Assembly: GCA_012274175.1 (NCBI GenBank)
Contig: JAAOZZ010000311.1
Coordinates: 1 to 6,005 of the forward strand
Direction of reading: 5' to 3'
DNA length: 6,005 nt
DNA from: Betaproteobacteria bacterium
GTDB lineage: Bacteria; Pseudomonadota; Gammaproteobacteria; Burkholderiales; Usitatibacteraceae
Made by a program: the position numbers and the translations under genes
Shown here: positions 5,323-6,005 of the stretch, one piece after another
Layout of the letters: every line of letters begins with the position of its first letter
How positions within the stretch are numbered: the first letter of the stretch is position 1
The notes under the pieces: generated by a model
What the model was told of the DNA's origin: nothing
The model's input: only the letters and a program-made list of their open reading frames with translations
Databases searched by the model: none

Positions 5323-5865
5323 TTAAGGGGGTGGCGCCACGCCGCGGCGGCGGGCCATGGAGGCGCCCAGGCGCGCGATCTCGGCGGCGTCGAGGGTGGT
5401 GCGCGCGAGCGGCAGCAGGCGCCGCTCCTCGAGCTGGATGTGGCGCTCGTAGGTCGCCGTGAATGCGGCGGCGGCCACGCGGTCGAGCTTCGCCTCGCGG
5501 CCCTCGGTCATCTCGTGCAGCACCCGTCGCATCTCGTCCCAGCGCCGCTCGAGCTCTCCATGGTCCCGGCGCAGGAGCGCGAGCAGCGTCTGGGTCGCGA
5601 CCCGGATCGTCCCGGAAGTCGCGCGCTCGAGGGCGGGGAAGAGATCTTCTTCCTCGTCCCGGTGGTGGTCGACGCCCGCACGGTCGAAGTAGTGCAGCAC
5701 GTGGCGCGCGGCTTCGCTCGCTTCCGCGTCGACGCCCCGGGACGCCAGGTGCTCGCCCAGGCGCTCGACGGTCGCGCATTGGCGGCGGATGCGCTGATGG
5801 CAGCCGTCGAGGATCTCCAGGGGATGGTCGAAGCCCGCCGCCGGGGAAGGGAAGAGCTCGCTCAT
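5323..5865 (-). CDS. hemerythrin HHE domain-containing protein
   Basis: A 180-residue four-helix-bundle protein. The candidate di-iron ligands are H23 (GCHQRI), H58 (HYFD), H67/H68 with E71/E72 (DHHRDEEEDLFP), H102 (RRDHGE), and H142-x3-E146 (RHIQLEE). This is the order H...H...HxxxE...H...HxxxE of bacterial hemerythrins. Family members bind O2 or NO, or help iron-sulfur repair under nitrosative stress; which applies here cannot be read from the sequence. No signal peptide or membrane segment is seen, so it should be cytoplasmic. I chose ATG 5865 because family-like sequence (FDHPLEILDGCHQRI) begins just after it; in-frame upstream codons are low-complexity. No clear Shine-Dalgarno sequence is visible. 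The stop lies one base beyond the repeat at 5301-5321. It converges on the radical SAM gene. Confidence 0.9.
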   Translation of the reverse strand: MSELFPSPAAGFDHPLEILDGCHQRIRRQCATVERLGEHLASRGVDAEASEAARHVLHYFDRAGVDHHRDEEEDLFPALERATSGTIRVATQTLLALLRRDHGELERRWDEMRRVLHEMTEGREAKLDRVAAAAFTATYERHIQLEERRLLPLARTTLDAAEIARLGASMARRRGVAPPP

Positions 5866-5871
5866 CGGCCG

Positions 5872-5912
5872 ATTATCCCGACGGGCGCATTCGGCGCCTT
5901 GACGCGGCGCAA
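5872..5912 (-). promoter_or_regulatory. possible class II FNR-type promoter for the hemerythrin gene
   Basis: On the minus strand GATAAT (5877-5872) resembles a -10 hexamer and would place the transcript start at about 5865, the A of the ATG. TTGCGCCGCGTCAA (5912-5899) matches the FNR consensus at seven of ten informative bases. Its centre would be near -40.5, the normal class II activator distance. The box differs by one base from 2179-2192, upstream of the response regulator. A leaderless message would explain the missing ribosome-binding site. The box is imperfect, so this is only a suggestion. Confidence 0.3.
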
Positions 5913-6005
5913 AGCGCTCGGTGCCGGAACCGGTAGACTCCCGCGCCCGCGAACGCGCACCACGGGCCAATCCCGTCCGCAGCCGTCCGCCCGTGGGAAT
6001 CAGCC
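5913..6005. other. non-coding right edge, no gene recognised
   Basis: No coding sequence with family-like content is seen on either strand between the hemerythrin promoter region and the window end. TAGACT at 5934-5939 on the plus strand looks like a -10 hexamer and could serve a gene beginning beyond the window, but no matching -35 is visible. Confidence 0.3.

Noticed and set aside
2270..5330. Target-site duplication flanking the inverted repeats
   Set aside because: Bases outside the two ends (CCTAGGA on the left, CTTAAG on the right) do not match in either orientation.

Overview
The window is very GC-rich, with dense genes and an FNR / TraR-DksA / UspA / hemerythrin gene set. This suggests a betaproteobacterium or a close relative (Rhodocyclales-, Burkholderiales- or Nitrosomonadales-like) that moves between oxic and anoxic conditions. 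The assignment rests on composition and gene style only. No rRNA, tRNA, CRISPR array or recognisable transposase gene is present.

Layout, left to right. (1) Positions 1-2167, minus strand: a tightly packed regulatory operon. In transcription order it holds an orphan receiver-only response regulator (2167-1772), an FNR-type oxygen-sensing regulator (1759-974), a universal stress protein (963-514), a TraR/DksA-type zinc-finger protein (502-107), and probably the first 33 codons of a secreted or membrane-anchored protein that leaves the window (99-1). Gaps are only 7-12 bp. (2) Positions 2168-2339: a regulatory and repeat region with a 14-bp CCTAGG-centred palindrome, three helically phased CCTAG(G/A)AA direct repeats, and a long hairpin with 24-nt arms. 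(3) Positions 2340-4201, minus strand: a two-gene unit with a nitronate monooxygenase/2-nitropropane dioxygenase-like flavoprotein and a second, short FNR-type regulator joined by an ATGA stop/start overlap. (4) Positions 4202-4344: a divergent promoter region with a 9/10 match to the FNR operator. (5) Positions 4345-5295, plus strand: a radical SAM protein with a single-cluster SPASM/Twitch-like C-terminus. (6) Positions 5296-5322: a short convergent gap almost filled by another copy of the hairpin arm. (7) Positions 5323-5865, minus strand: a hemerythrin-domain protein. (8) Positions 5866-6005: non-coding, with a possible FNR-type promoter.

How the genes fit together. Two predicted Fe-S oxygen sensors, an FNR operator, a stress protein, a small RNA-polymerase-binding-type protein and an O2/NO/iron-binding hemerythrin point to a redox/oxygen response locus. 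The most unusual feature is structural. The second fnr gene, the flavoprotein gene and the radical SAM gene lie exactly between two perfect 21-bp inverted copies of one repeat (2281-2301 and 5301-5321), as if the three genes had arrived, or can be rearranged, as one cassette. The second FNR also carries Ser where E. coli FNR has Asp154, the residue that keeps the apo form monomeric in air.
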